From Bugulina stolonifera (taxonomy: Eukaryota; Bryozoa; Gymnolaemata; Cheilostomatida; Bugulidae): a stretch of 64,000 nt of DNA. The notes beneath the pieces were generated by a model. It did no database searches. It worked only from the letters and a program-made list of their open reading frames with translations, and had not been told where the DNA came from. This document shows, in pieces, positions 54,312 to 64,000 of the stretch. Made by a program: the position numbers and the translations under genes. The stretch is taken from the NCBI GenBank assembly GCA_935421135.1, contig OW285187.1, forward strand, positions 35,280,818 through 35,344,817, read 5' to 3'. Every line of letters begins with the position of its first letter. Position 1 is the stretch's first letter.

Positions 54312-55168
54312 GTTTCTGTGAGCTGATAATATTATTAGCTGTTTGAATAGCTTATAGCAAACTCAAGTGAACATTCAACTTGCAAAACAAAAATCTTTCA
54401 GTAATACAAACAGTAATATTCTACACCTCTAGAGTTTTCTCGAGTCTTGAGGGCATTCAAATTATATTGTGCAGGCCTATTGACATTAATATGTTTATAC
54501 CATTACATTAGAACCGACATCATATTGTTTTGTCACAGTAGGCCAACTATGTTATCAATATTTACCAAATAGTTTTGTCAAAGCCGATAAAGCGAAGAAG
54601 TGGAAAAATGTTCAGCCAAAATAAAGCAGAAGTTGCATTACTGTATAGGCCCGTACAGTATTATCGGTCAACTGCCTTAACCCCAGCCAAAATTTAAGGT
54701 TATCCAAGTTTCTCTCCTACTGCACAATGCTTGCACTAGTAGCCTACCACTATTGACGAGTTTCAGTATGATAATATTAGTTACATGCACTTGATTATTG
54801 CAGAAGCCTAGAAATAATCTTATAATAAATTTAATTCAATATACATGTATGACAAAGATCTGAAATTTAATAGTTCACAATTTATCAGGAAATTTTACTC
54901 ATCAAACTCTAGAACCCAAATTACCGCTGAACCACAACTGAAGCACATGAAGCATTTTACCTCTGTACCCATGGGAAGTATGAGAGTATGTTAAATACTA
55001 TGAAGTAAGGATTGAGGCAAGAATATTCTCATTGCAAAAAGTGACATTTACATTGTTGACAGAAGTAAAGTTAAAACTCAATCTGCCTGAAGTCAGTGCT
55101 GATGTAATTTAATATGAATCCCCAATTTAGTAACGCAAATTTTAATAATAATTATTATATCAAATGTT

Positions 55169-55734
55169 TAAACCACTACTGTCTCACCATTCAATATTTG
55201 CAAAGAATACTGGTCATCTTATTTCATCAAGATTGATGTGCTCTTTGTCTTTGTAAACCTAGTGGCAGCCAAGATAAACCCATTTGAATATTGGCTATTA
55301 TGACCTCCATTCAGCATTGAGACCTGTTAAGTTCCTATGGCTATGCCTGTTCTAAGTCTATACTTGTAACTTATGTACATAGGTAAGCTACTAACATCAA
55401 ATAGCCCAGTAATCTTATTGAGCCAACACTAACTGTCATTCTATAAATAACTCTTGTGCACAGTGATGAATAAGTAAGTTAGAGTCATGCCCACAAAAGA
55501 CAATGCAATGCATTGCAAGTCCTATGGCTATCTCTGTAGCACAGTTTTATATTAACTGCTTGAGTGCTTCCAAAATTCCCAGCATAGGCTGATTGAAGGT
55601 GAAATCAGCCAATATTAAAATATGGTTTTCTTGGCAGCTGCTAGGTTACCAAAGACAAACAACACATCAATCTTACTGAAAAAGCATGAACAAGATTATT
55701 AGAAAATACTGAATGGTGCGACAGTAGTGGTTTA
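55169..55734. mobile_element. Large foldback element, two 147-bp arms
   Basis: The left arm (55169-55315, starting TAAACCACTACTGTC) and right arm (55588-55734, ending GACAGTAGTGGTTTA) are inverted copies along their whole length; AAGATTGATGTGCTCTTTGT on the left matches the complement of ACAAACAACACATCAATCTT on the right. The spacer is about 270 bp. No coding frame is present. Confidence 0.75.
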
Positions 55735-56745
55735 ATGCACTAACTTCTCTAAGCCACTTAACTATCTATGTAGCGTAGGTGTTCCCAATAAATTCAAAAC
55801 TCAAATTTTTATTATAATTATATTAATGTTAGTAAATTTGTTAGTAACATTCATATGATAATGATATATGATTTACTTTTAGTAGTGTAACACCAATTAT
55901 GTTATCATATTCATATCATAAACTGATCATTACATATGATCATTGATAAATAGCCTGTGATCATTGATAAATAGCCTATGCTCATTGATAAATAGCCTAT
56001 GCTCATGTTATCCTCTTCTGGTGTACTGATTAATCATAACACAACTTCTCTTCCAATTACTCTAAACTCCAACTCAACTGCACTCAAATTTTATATTTTA
56101 TTATTATTAATATAAATAAACATACTTACAATGTCTAGTTTTGTAGGACTATATGAATGTTATGTAGGCCTCCATTAACACAAAATTTCACTTTTATCTA
56201 AAATACTCATACTCACACTGTAACTTATTAGTTTAATTACAATATCAAATATAAAAATTTAAAGATAGAATTATTATTTATAAAATAATTATAAAATTCT
56301 TGTTATGACTATCATAGTTAGTAACAATACAATCATTATGATCATCATAATTGTAAAATAAAATGAATTTAAATTACAATCACTAATATATAATGAATAA
56401 ATAATTATAATATAATTTCATACCATAGATAAACATATTTATTACAAATATCAATATCAATATGAAAATTTATGAATATCAATAGAAAATCAATATGAAT
56501 ATGATAAAATATTAATATTTATATTATAATAATTATATATCCATCCTTCCTAAGCTAATGCACTGTTTGTAGTATGTATAGTTTTAGTATTCAATTACAT
56601 TATTATATATTATATAACAAATATCACTTAAATATGCACCAGTAAAATTACCTGCCAAAACTCTAAACTAAACCCACAGGTTTTTAGCAGATATTACTTC
56701 CGCTAGGTTACAGATTACAGTCTTATTGTTGAAATAGCACATTAG

Positions 56746-56898
56746 CAACTGGACCAACTTCAACTAATAAATAAACATCTTGATTTTGTCTCTGATGTAA
56801 CGGAAATAGTCCTTCGTGCTGATAGCGGACCTAAACATTTCGTTTTAGATTTGATAGATAACGTGTTTGTCGAAGAGGGAAGTGAAATTTTTTCTTAA
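56746..56898 (+). other. Possible coding exon, unidentified
   Basis: After a CATTAG acceptor-like site, 50 codons are open and read like protein (INKHLDFVSDVTEIVLRADS, then HFVLDLIDNVFVEEG) up to a TAA at 56896. The composition is less AT-rich than its surroundings. No partner exon or family was found. Confidence 0.22.
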
Positions 56899-57018
56899 TG
56901 TTTTCTAAAGCATCGGGGAAAGATAACTCAAATTTTAGAGCTGTTTCAACACAGTGCTACCAACGAAGACGCAGGGTGTAACAACTCCTGAAAATAATGT
57001 TGAAGTCTGGACGTTTTC

Positions 57019-57119
57019 AGGCTTACCAAGTCTCCCTGATTTTCAACTCAAATTTTGGTACCCCACTCCACCCAAATGCTAAATCTCCCTGATTTTCGCC
57101 AGTCGAACTTGGCAAGCCT
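57019..57119. mobile_element. Short inverted-repeat element, 101 bp
   Basis: Ends AGGCTTACCAAG and CTTGGCAAGCCT are inverted copies with one change; inside, TCTCCCTGATTTTC occurs twice in direct orientation. It shares the CTTGCCAAG core with the 38115-38185 element. Confidence 0.5.
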
Positions 57120-57467
57120 GGATGTTTTACAGCTCCATGGTTTGTGCCAGCAGTTATGCATGTAAATCAATCAGACATGTAGTCGACAGATGATGTATTT
57201 TTGAAGATTTTGCATGTGACAGTTGTGCTCTGTGCAAGTGAAATTTCCTACTACTATACAGTCTTGTTGTTAGTACACATTGATTTGGATTTTATATGAC
57301 AATCAGTTTATTTTATCAAGTAAAATGCATTGCTGAATATAATAAGTCTAAAATCCCAGCACCAGATTGAATACATGCAACAAAGTATGTATTATTATTT
57401 CATCACTGTGAAAAACATATTATACATGATTATACATGTATAATCAATGTAACTACATGTATGGGAG

Positions 57468-60400
57468 TTAGAGGCTTCGTCCTAATACCAGAGCTAGAAG
57501 GGCCATCCTCACAAACATACCATACTCAGCTTGACGGAAGTAAGCTGCCCTCGGGTCTGTATCGAAGGTCGGGCTAGAAACATAAGGGTTTACATTTAAA
57601 TTATATTGATTGCTAACTGAGCCAGATCAATAACCAACTCTATATAATGTATATACATGTAGCAGATGAAGACTAAATCTAAACTAGCCCAGACGGAACT
57701 CATACCTGATTTCCCCGACTCTAGGCAGAGGGTGCATGACAATCATCTTCTTCTTTGCTTTGGTCATCAACTTAGGAGTGACGATGAACTGTTCGCTCAC
57801 TCTGTTGTATTCCTCCTCACTGCTAAACCTCTCCTTCTGTACTCTAGTCATGTACAAGACATCAGTGTCTGGTAACACATCCTCTAGAGTACGATACTCC
57901 ACCTACAACGCAACAGTTATTTGGAGATATTATAACACAGCGACAGTGTACACTACAGTTATGTAATAAAGAGTAACATATTTACAGAGAGATCAATAGT
58001 CAAACTATGCCATCAATATCATATTGATCATGTATTCTCAAAATTATAAGTGTGATCACATTACTATATAATATCCTAATCACCAAGTCCAATGGTTAGA
58101 GATAAAACTAGATATAAAGTGCCCAATGGTTCACCACAGCATTAAAATGTACAAATAAACAAAGTTGCACACTTTTAACATGTTATATTAATTGCACTTA
58201 AGGTGCGTTTACACTACACCAACTCCAACACCAACTCCGTCACCAACTCCAACCTCCAACACCAACACCAACTCCGGCTCCCAACTATGTGTTTACACTA
58301 TACCAACTAGTTGTTGACCACATAATCAATTAATTGCCAGTACCCACATCAGCAAGCATGCTTGTACAAGTAGTGTACCTGTACTGGGGTTATAGCAAAT
58401 AAGCAAAAAGCTTTGGGTTTATCATCTACATGTATGATCAACAGCTAATCCTAGATTTGTGAAATGGCTGGTAGTTATAACCTTAGCTATTGGAAATTAT
58501 ACATGTACTTCAAATTAAAGTTTTGTAAGTATCACTTTGAATAGCTAGTGCTAGGAAAGGTTTTTCCCATAATAAAGCTTTAGGTTTATCATCAATAATC
58601 CAGAGCCAATCCTAGATTTGCAAAACAGATGCTAGCTATAATTAAAACACTGAGCTCTGATTGGTCAATACCCTCCGACTTGTCGGAGTAACCCAGCACT
58701 GTTGGGTTGCTCCAACTCCGTCTCCGACAATAGGCATCTCCAACACCGACTTTTGTGTTTACACTACACCAACTTTGCCGGAGTTGGGCAGAAAAGACGG
58801 AGTTGGTGTAGTGTAAATGCAGCTTTAGAAATTTATACCAAATATGAAGAAGTAGCCAAGTAATGAATGAGTGAACAGAATGAACTGATTTGATAAAATA
58901 ACCAGGGACTAGAATAAAAAGATAACAGTTTTGTCTAAATTTTTAAAAGTTCAGAATTTGAGAAAATGAACAACATGTTTCTAGTCATTGTCCAATGATC
59001 CAAAGATTATAACCTACTGTACTAATAATACCAGACAACACACAAGTAAAGGTAACATATCAGTGAATATTATAATGTAATGCACATGTATATACTTTAG
59101 TGATGGACACACAAGTGTTCCTTACCTGTTTAATTCCTTTAGCAGCTACAAACTCTGTTACATCTGAAGGCATGGAGAGGGTGTCTACAGAGACGTACCG
59201 TAATTCTCTCACTTTATACAGAGTAAGTAACCTGGCTAGAGAATGCACAGTGCGCCCATTCTTCAAATCTCCAACCATTGTTATCTGAAACAACCAACCT
59301 CCTAGCTGATACACATACTATTCAGCATGACACATACACACTGTACATGTCTCTACCACTCTTTATTATACCTGCACAAATATTTTACTAATCCACATGT
59401 ATAGAAATATAGATAAAACATACACGTATATAATATATATTATATATATACTGTATAACCCCAAACTCTTTAACATGTAGCAAGGTGACCATAGAGGAGT
59501 GTTTTGTGTGCAGTTGGTTCAGCGCACAGGCCCCGGGCTCAAATCCCAGTCAGTAATAGGTATTTTCATGGATACCTGGAATCCTTGCATAAAATAGCAT
59601 CACATATTCACTTTAATTTTCTGTAGGCCTACATAACATTACATAACAATCAATTCCTTGAAAGAAAAAATACATCACATAAACAGATACACATAAACAC
59701 AACATAGGTACGCCTATGGATTACTTTGTATGACTAATACACTTGTATCTAATATGTAACAGGCAAATGCTATATTATACAAATAATATTGGATTAGTTT
59801 TAATTAACAGAAACAACCACAACATATATAAAATAACATATAGCACATCTACTAAAGCTAGGCTTCACCTGTTGACTTATCACACCAGTTCACCATCTGC
59901 AATGTTACTCAATTTGTAGTCATGTCTCAGTATAACTACATGAGTGTACAGTACAACTACATAAGTGTACAGTACAACCACATACATATACAGTATATCA
60001 AATGGCGCACACTATATAATTATAACATGTACATGTACTTATATATTACCGTGAGCCCATTGACTGTTCCAATCTCCTCTCTGATGGTGAAGACATCAAG
60101 CAAGGCCTGTGTAGGGTGCTCTCCTGTACCCTCCCCTGCACTAATCACAGGGGTCTGTGTGTTAGCCACAGCTTTTTGTATTGCCCCTTTCTCCTTATGC
60201 CTTATAACTAGTACATCGGCATAGCTTGACATCATGTTCACTGTGTCTGTACAATTACATACCAGCTACATGTACATTAGACTATATTATGATGCACTGT
60301 ACATGCACCTTGCATATTCACGTACGAGACTACATAATATTCACTCAGTCTATTACTCCATCAGCTACAATGTGTATAGGAGTAGCAGACGAACAGTAGG

Positions 60401-63400
60401 CAGTCTATTACTCCATTAGCTACAATGTGTGTAGGAGTAGTATACTAGCAATAGACGTACCTGACAGTGACTCCCCCTTAGCCAGAGAGGAAGTGTGCTG
60501 ATCCGTGTATATAACTCCTCCACCGAGTCGCTGCATTGCTGCAGAGAAGGAACAGCTTGTTCTTGTGCTTACCTCATAGAACATGGATGCCATTATCTGC
60601 CCAATAAAAAAACCGGTATTGGTGGAGTCCAAGAATACTACTATCCCACTACAACAGCTGTTTACTGCACACCAAGCACTCATAGTAACATAACATACGG
60701 TATATACACCGTAAATGTAAGACATATGATATACATAGCACTGTATGTGCCTATCTTACAAAATACAAGTTAATTACATGTGTATCATATCATCATTTTT
60801 CAGTTTGAGGCTATGTGTCATAAACTGTAGCCAAGATTTGACATGCTGTGTGGTCTGACTTCTAGCCTTTTACATATGAAGTACATGGTATTGGAACTAA
60901 AGATAGAGGTAGAGTAGATCGCACCAGTATAGCCGTCCCCTACCTTATTCTTGAGGACGTGGTCAAGGGGCCGCTCTCTCATCACACACAGCCTGTAGTG
61001 GTGAGCCAGGTTGAATATCTGGTGAAGTTGAGACTTGCTCACAGCATTCACTGATATTATATGCTTAGACAGAGGTTCCCCACCATCAGCCTGCATGTGG
61101 TGGGTGAGTTCATGGATATACCTCAAGTCTCCCACCTTAGCCGAGTCCCCTTGTGCATGGATGTCAGGTTTAGTAATACTCACATCTACATGTACATTAG
61201 ATAGAATAATCGCTCATTCCACATATCCATACATATAAATGGTGTATTTATCTAGCTACCTGCAACTATAAACTCAACACATGTATGCTTGAGAATAGAG
61301 AGAGAAATCCCAAACTGCAAACTGTATTAACTACAATAATAGCCCAAATCTTGTACAAGTGATGTATAGATAAGTATAGTAACACAAGTTGGCACATACC
61401 GTCACCAGCTGATAGCTGTGTATTAAGTGGACGAGGGGCAGAGCTACCAATCTTTATTGGACTAGAGACTGACGGAGGATGTGAGGTGGGACCTGGTGGT
61501 AGCTTCATTCCTACGACAGCAGCTGACTCTTTGATAGCAACCGTAGTGGCTATAGCCCTACCATAGCCAGGTTCAGCAAGCACCTGAATAGGGTGTCATC
61601 CATAAATATACAGCAACAAGTACCACTGAACAATCCACCCCATGCTCCAACTAAGTCAACATACATATCAACAGACTTACAATATGGTGAAGTAACGCAA
61701 TAATCATTTAACATGCTTGAAATGGAATTGTGCTCTAAGAGTAAATGACACTGTAGCACAGAATATAACATATGGACAAGTCGAAGACGGGTGTTATTAT
61801 CACGTACCTCATTATCTACATAAGCCACTTGCCCTCTGAGAACTACTCTGCTAACACAACCTTTGACCTTTTGGCCTGTAAACGGAGTCCATCTTGCCTT
61901 ACTAAACTTCATAGCGTACGGGATTGTCCATTCCCTGTCGAGGTTGACCTCTACGTAGGTGTCCGGCTGGTCTGGCAGATTGAATATTCTCTTAGGGTTA
62001 GTGTGGAGTTTATTCACAATATCCTACAAATAAATATCACTGAGCTTAGAATTACCACATGTACCTTCAACTCATGGGGTGAAGGTAACTGTATATGCTG
62101 CTGTTGTGACCATACCGTATCCAACAAATACCCCACACATGGAACCAATGCTTACATCTAGAGTGAGTCTGCCATCATTAACTGCAGTGAGAAGTAGAGG
62201 TAGCATAGTCTCAAGACCAGGGAATCCAAACGGACCGTTATCCTGAGCCTTTTCCTCATCAGTATGTGGAGCTGAAACATGCAACAAGCACAATGTAGAA
62301 TCACTGGGACAAAGAGATAACTTGAGAATAAACAGGACCAAGTATTAGCTATGCCCTTTTCACTCACCATGATCGGTAGCAAAGCAGTCAATAATATCCA
62401 TGTTCTCCCACAAACATTTCCTGTCTTCTTCGCTCACAAGTCGGGGACGTACAGAGCTCCGCCCCTTCCCCATAGGGTTGTTCTCGGTGAGGAACAGGTG
62501 GTGAGGGGATACCTCACAAGTTACCTGTAAAAACCCTCTTGTGTATAGTGCATATAATGACATATATGACCATATTACATATATTATGTGTACAGTGCAT
62601 ATAATCGCATATATGACTATATTACACATATGTGTATAGTGCCCATAATCCCATATATGACTATATTATTAGAACTACATTGCAAATGCATGAGTAACCT
62701 CGGTCCTTGACAACGCACACTTTTAAGGGGACGATAGCCAGATGCAATGCACAATGTACCTATTTTAGCCTATCAGCAAATTTGTACCTGCAGTCCCCGT
62801 GCTTTAGCAGCTTTGACTATCAGCATCTCTTCCTTCCTGGCCAGATGAGCAATGTGTACGGGTCTCTGGTATAGCTCAGCCAATAGGATCACAGCTGCAC
62901 AGGTGCGACTCTCGGCGTGGCATACTATTGGCTTATTCTTAGGCCAATGCTCAAAGTGCTACAGGTAGACATTACTAGTAATGAACCTAGCAAGGTTTAA
63001 GACATTCTGCATAGTTACTACAGTTTATAAGGCTAAAAGCGCCCTCTACACATATACACACATACGCTCTATGTTCATCAGAATGAGCAAGACACAGTAT
63101 AGGCTTTACTTTGCTTACCTTCATCCAGATAGCCACGTCGTCCAGCCTCAATGTGGTGTATGTCTCGTTCAGATACATCTTTAGAGCTACAGCATCGTCA
63201 CTTATATGAGGGAGAGATTCATAGTTGGTGGCACTAGCTCCAAGATATATACCATAGTCACACCTAGCTCCCTGCTTAGCCAGCTACAGCGCAGAAGATA
63301 CTGGTTGAATAGATTACCACAACACAGAATCTGTCTCACCAATGTATTTAGTATATACAATATACATTGTAGATGTAACTTGACAATAGAAACCATTTGA

Positions 63401-63933
63401 GATCAAGTGACATACATGCCTACATAGCACATGTAGACATAGTAATACTGCTGCTGTATAGTGTACGCTGCCCATACCTTGTGTACGAGCTCTAGGGAAT
63501 CCTGGTCCACAATAGCTGGAGCAGTGTTGGGCATACATAACACCATAGTAACACCTCCAGCAAGTGCCGCTGCAGTACCAGACTTATAATCCTCCTTGTA
63601 GACAGCCCCAGGTTCCCTCATGTGTACGTGTACGTCAATCAATCCTAGCAGTGATACATATGACACGTACTTGTGTATAATAGTCTTATGTACCATACAT
63701 GACATATTAGTATAGAAAGTTATAGATGTATCATGTCTTACACACATGAGTACAACACACGCATGGCCACACCCACTGCACCAATATAGTACTAGTAGCC
63801 TAGGCTACCGGGCATTGTACAGGAATATTAGGTAGCCTGTGCGCCACTTACCAGGTAGTCTAAAGACTGACTGAGAGGCCACACAGTCTATATGTGTCTT
63901 CATGATGGGGAGACCTCTAGTTCTGTACAGTGC
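57468..63933 (-). CDS. CAD: CAD, partial: dihydroorotase, linker and aspartate carbamoyltransferase
   Basis: CAD is the cytosolic fusion enzyme for the first three steps of pyrimidine synthesis. This window holds the last 14 exons (764 codons): 63933-63852, 63644-63478, 63283-63119, 62958-62788, 62524-62368, 62271-62156, 62023-61808, 61583-61400, 61185-60944, 60596-60461, 60246-60050, 59284-59126, 57902-57706, 57573-57468. All phases agree. Dihydroorotase: [13 protein letters not shown] (zinc histidines), [30 protein letters not shown] Pro/Ser linker follows. Aspartate carbamoyltransferase: [18 protein letters not shown] (carbamoyl-phosphate site), [61 protein letters not shown] and the usual C-terminus [11 protein letters not shown]. 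The first exon here ([14 protein letters not shown]) is the junction between the CPSase part and dihydroorotase, so the CPSase and glutaminase parts lie beyond the right edge. Confidence 0.97.
58199..58827. mobile_element. MITE, about 630 bp, in a CAD intron
   Basis: Ends TTTACACTACACCAACTCC (left) and GGAGTTGGTGTAGTGTAAA (right) are perfect 19-bp inverted repeats, preceded by AGGTGCG and followed by TGCAGCTT. Inside both ends, reiterated CCAACACCAACTCC and CCAACTCCGTC motifs make longer sub-terminal arrays. No transposase frame. Flanking TTA and TAG are too short to define a target duplication. Confidence 0.75.
59490..59565 (+). repeat. tRNA-like sequence, possible SINE fragment
   Basis: GTGTGCAGTTGGTTCAGCGC resembles a D-arm/A box and GGGCTCAAATCCC a T-arm/B box with one mismatch each. 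No full cloverleaf is evident. It lies in a CAD intron and may belong with the similar sequence near 19960. Confidence 0.35.
60352..60440. repeat. Direct duplication, about 58 bp
   Basis: TATTACTCCATCAGCTACAA, with a following ATGTGTATAGGAGTAG, is repeated as TATTACTCCATTAGCTACAA, with ATGTGTGTAGGAGTAG, next to the donor of the CAD exon ending at 60461. It looks like an early, two-copy stage of the junction-anchored arrays seen elsewhere in the window. Confidence 0.75.
62535..62675. repeat. Degenerate tandem repeat, about 50-60-bp unit, 3 copies
   Basis: Units share GTGCATATAATGACATATAT and GACTATATTAC-type parts, directly beside the acceptor of the CAD exon starting at 62524 (minus strand). 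Confidence 0.65.
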
Positions 63934-64000
63934 CTATATAATACAATGTAGAACAGAGGCTATGTTAACATCTATACTCTATACACTCTTTATAACACCA

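Larger units (their letters stand above)
54312..57467. other. Intergenic region between protein 4.1 and CAD
   Basis: The left part holds the protein 4.1 promoter, with no clear motif. From about 55.1 to 56.6 kb the DNA is very AT-rich and contains a large foldback (55169-55734) and three copies of a 21-bp unit TGATCATTGATAAATAGCCT (55935-56005). At 57307, plus-strand TTTATT (minus-strand AATAAA) is the likely CAD poly(A) signal, about 155 bp after its stop. Confidence 0.4.

Overview
The window looks like nuclear DNA of an early-branching animal, most likely a sponge (inference). The genes are intron-rich and encode animal families: a HIPK kinase, a band 4.1 FERM protein with its C-terminal domain, the fused pyrimidine enzyme CAD, a USF3-like bHLH factor and a TMEM180/MFSD13A-type transporter. 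The DNA is AT-rich, rich in the palindrome TACATGTA, and crowded with minisatellites. I rebuilt each multi-exon gene by hand from GT/AG junctions, phase and family similarity. In the complete gene models the exon lengths add up to a multiple of three; CAD is partial but stays in frame from its first visible exon to its stop.

Layout: 1-1919, possible 3' end of an upstream gene and HIPK 5' region. 1930-16322 (+), HIPK, 12 coding exons, with a 3' UTR to about 17.85 kb. 18504-22256 (-), an unnamed 393-residue RRM protein convergent with HIPK. 22844-23083 (+), a small cysteine-rich ORF. 23536-31523 (-), USF3-like bHLH factor, 12 coding exons. 33740-34871, a foldback element abutting a 5'-truncated LINE reverse transcriptase. 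35376-39054 (+), TMEM180-like transporter, whose second intron holds a full-length antisense U2 snRNA gene and an orphan antisense exon. 40395-54311 (-), protein 4.1, 14 coding exons. 54312-57467, AT-rich intergenic DNA with a large foldback. 57468-63933 and beyond (-), the DHOase-linker-ATCase part of CAD, whose CPSase part lies beyond the right edge.

The genes do not form one pathway; this is ordinary animal gene neighbourhood with housekeeping, signalling, cytoskeletal and transcription genes. The distinctive feature is the minisatellites. Most long introns contain one, many start within a few bases of a splice site, and at least three (HIPK exon 11, protein 4.1 exon 3, the USF3-like bHLH exon) have copied the splice site itself, with exon bases, into the repeat unit. 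A 22-bp array at the end of the RRM gene carries a perfect UACUAAC branch-point motif in nearly every unit on the sense strand. Several inverted-repeat MITE-like elements sit in introns and intergenic DNA.
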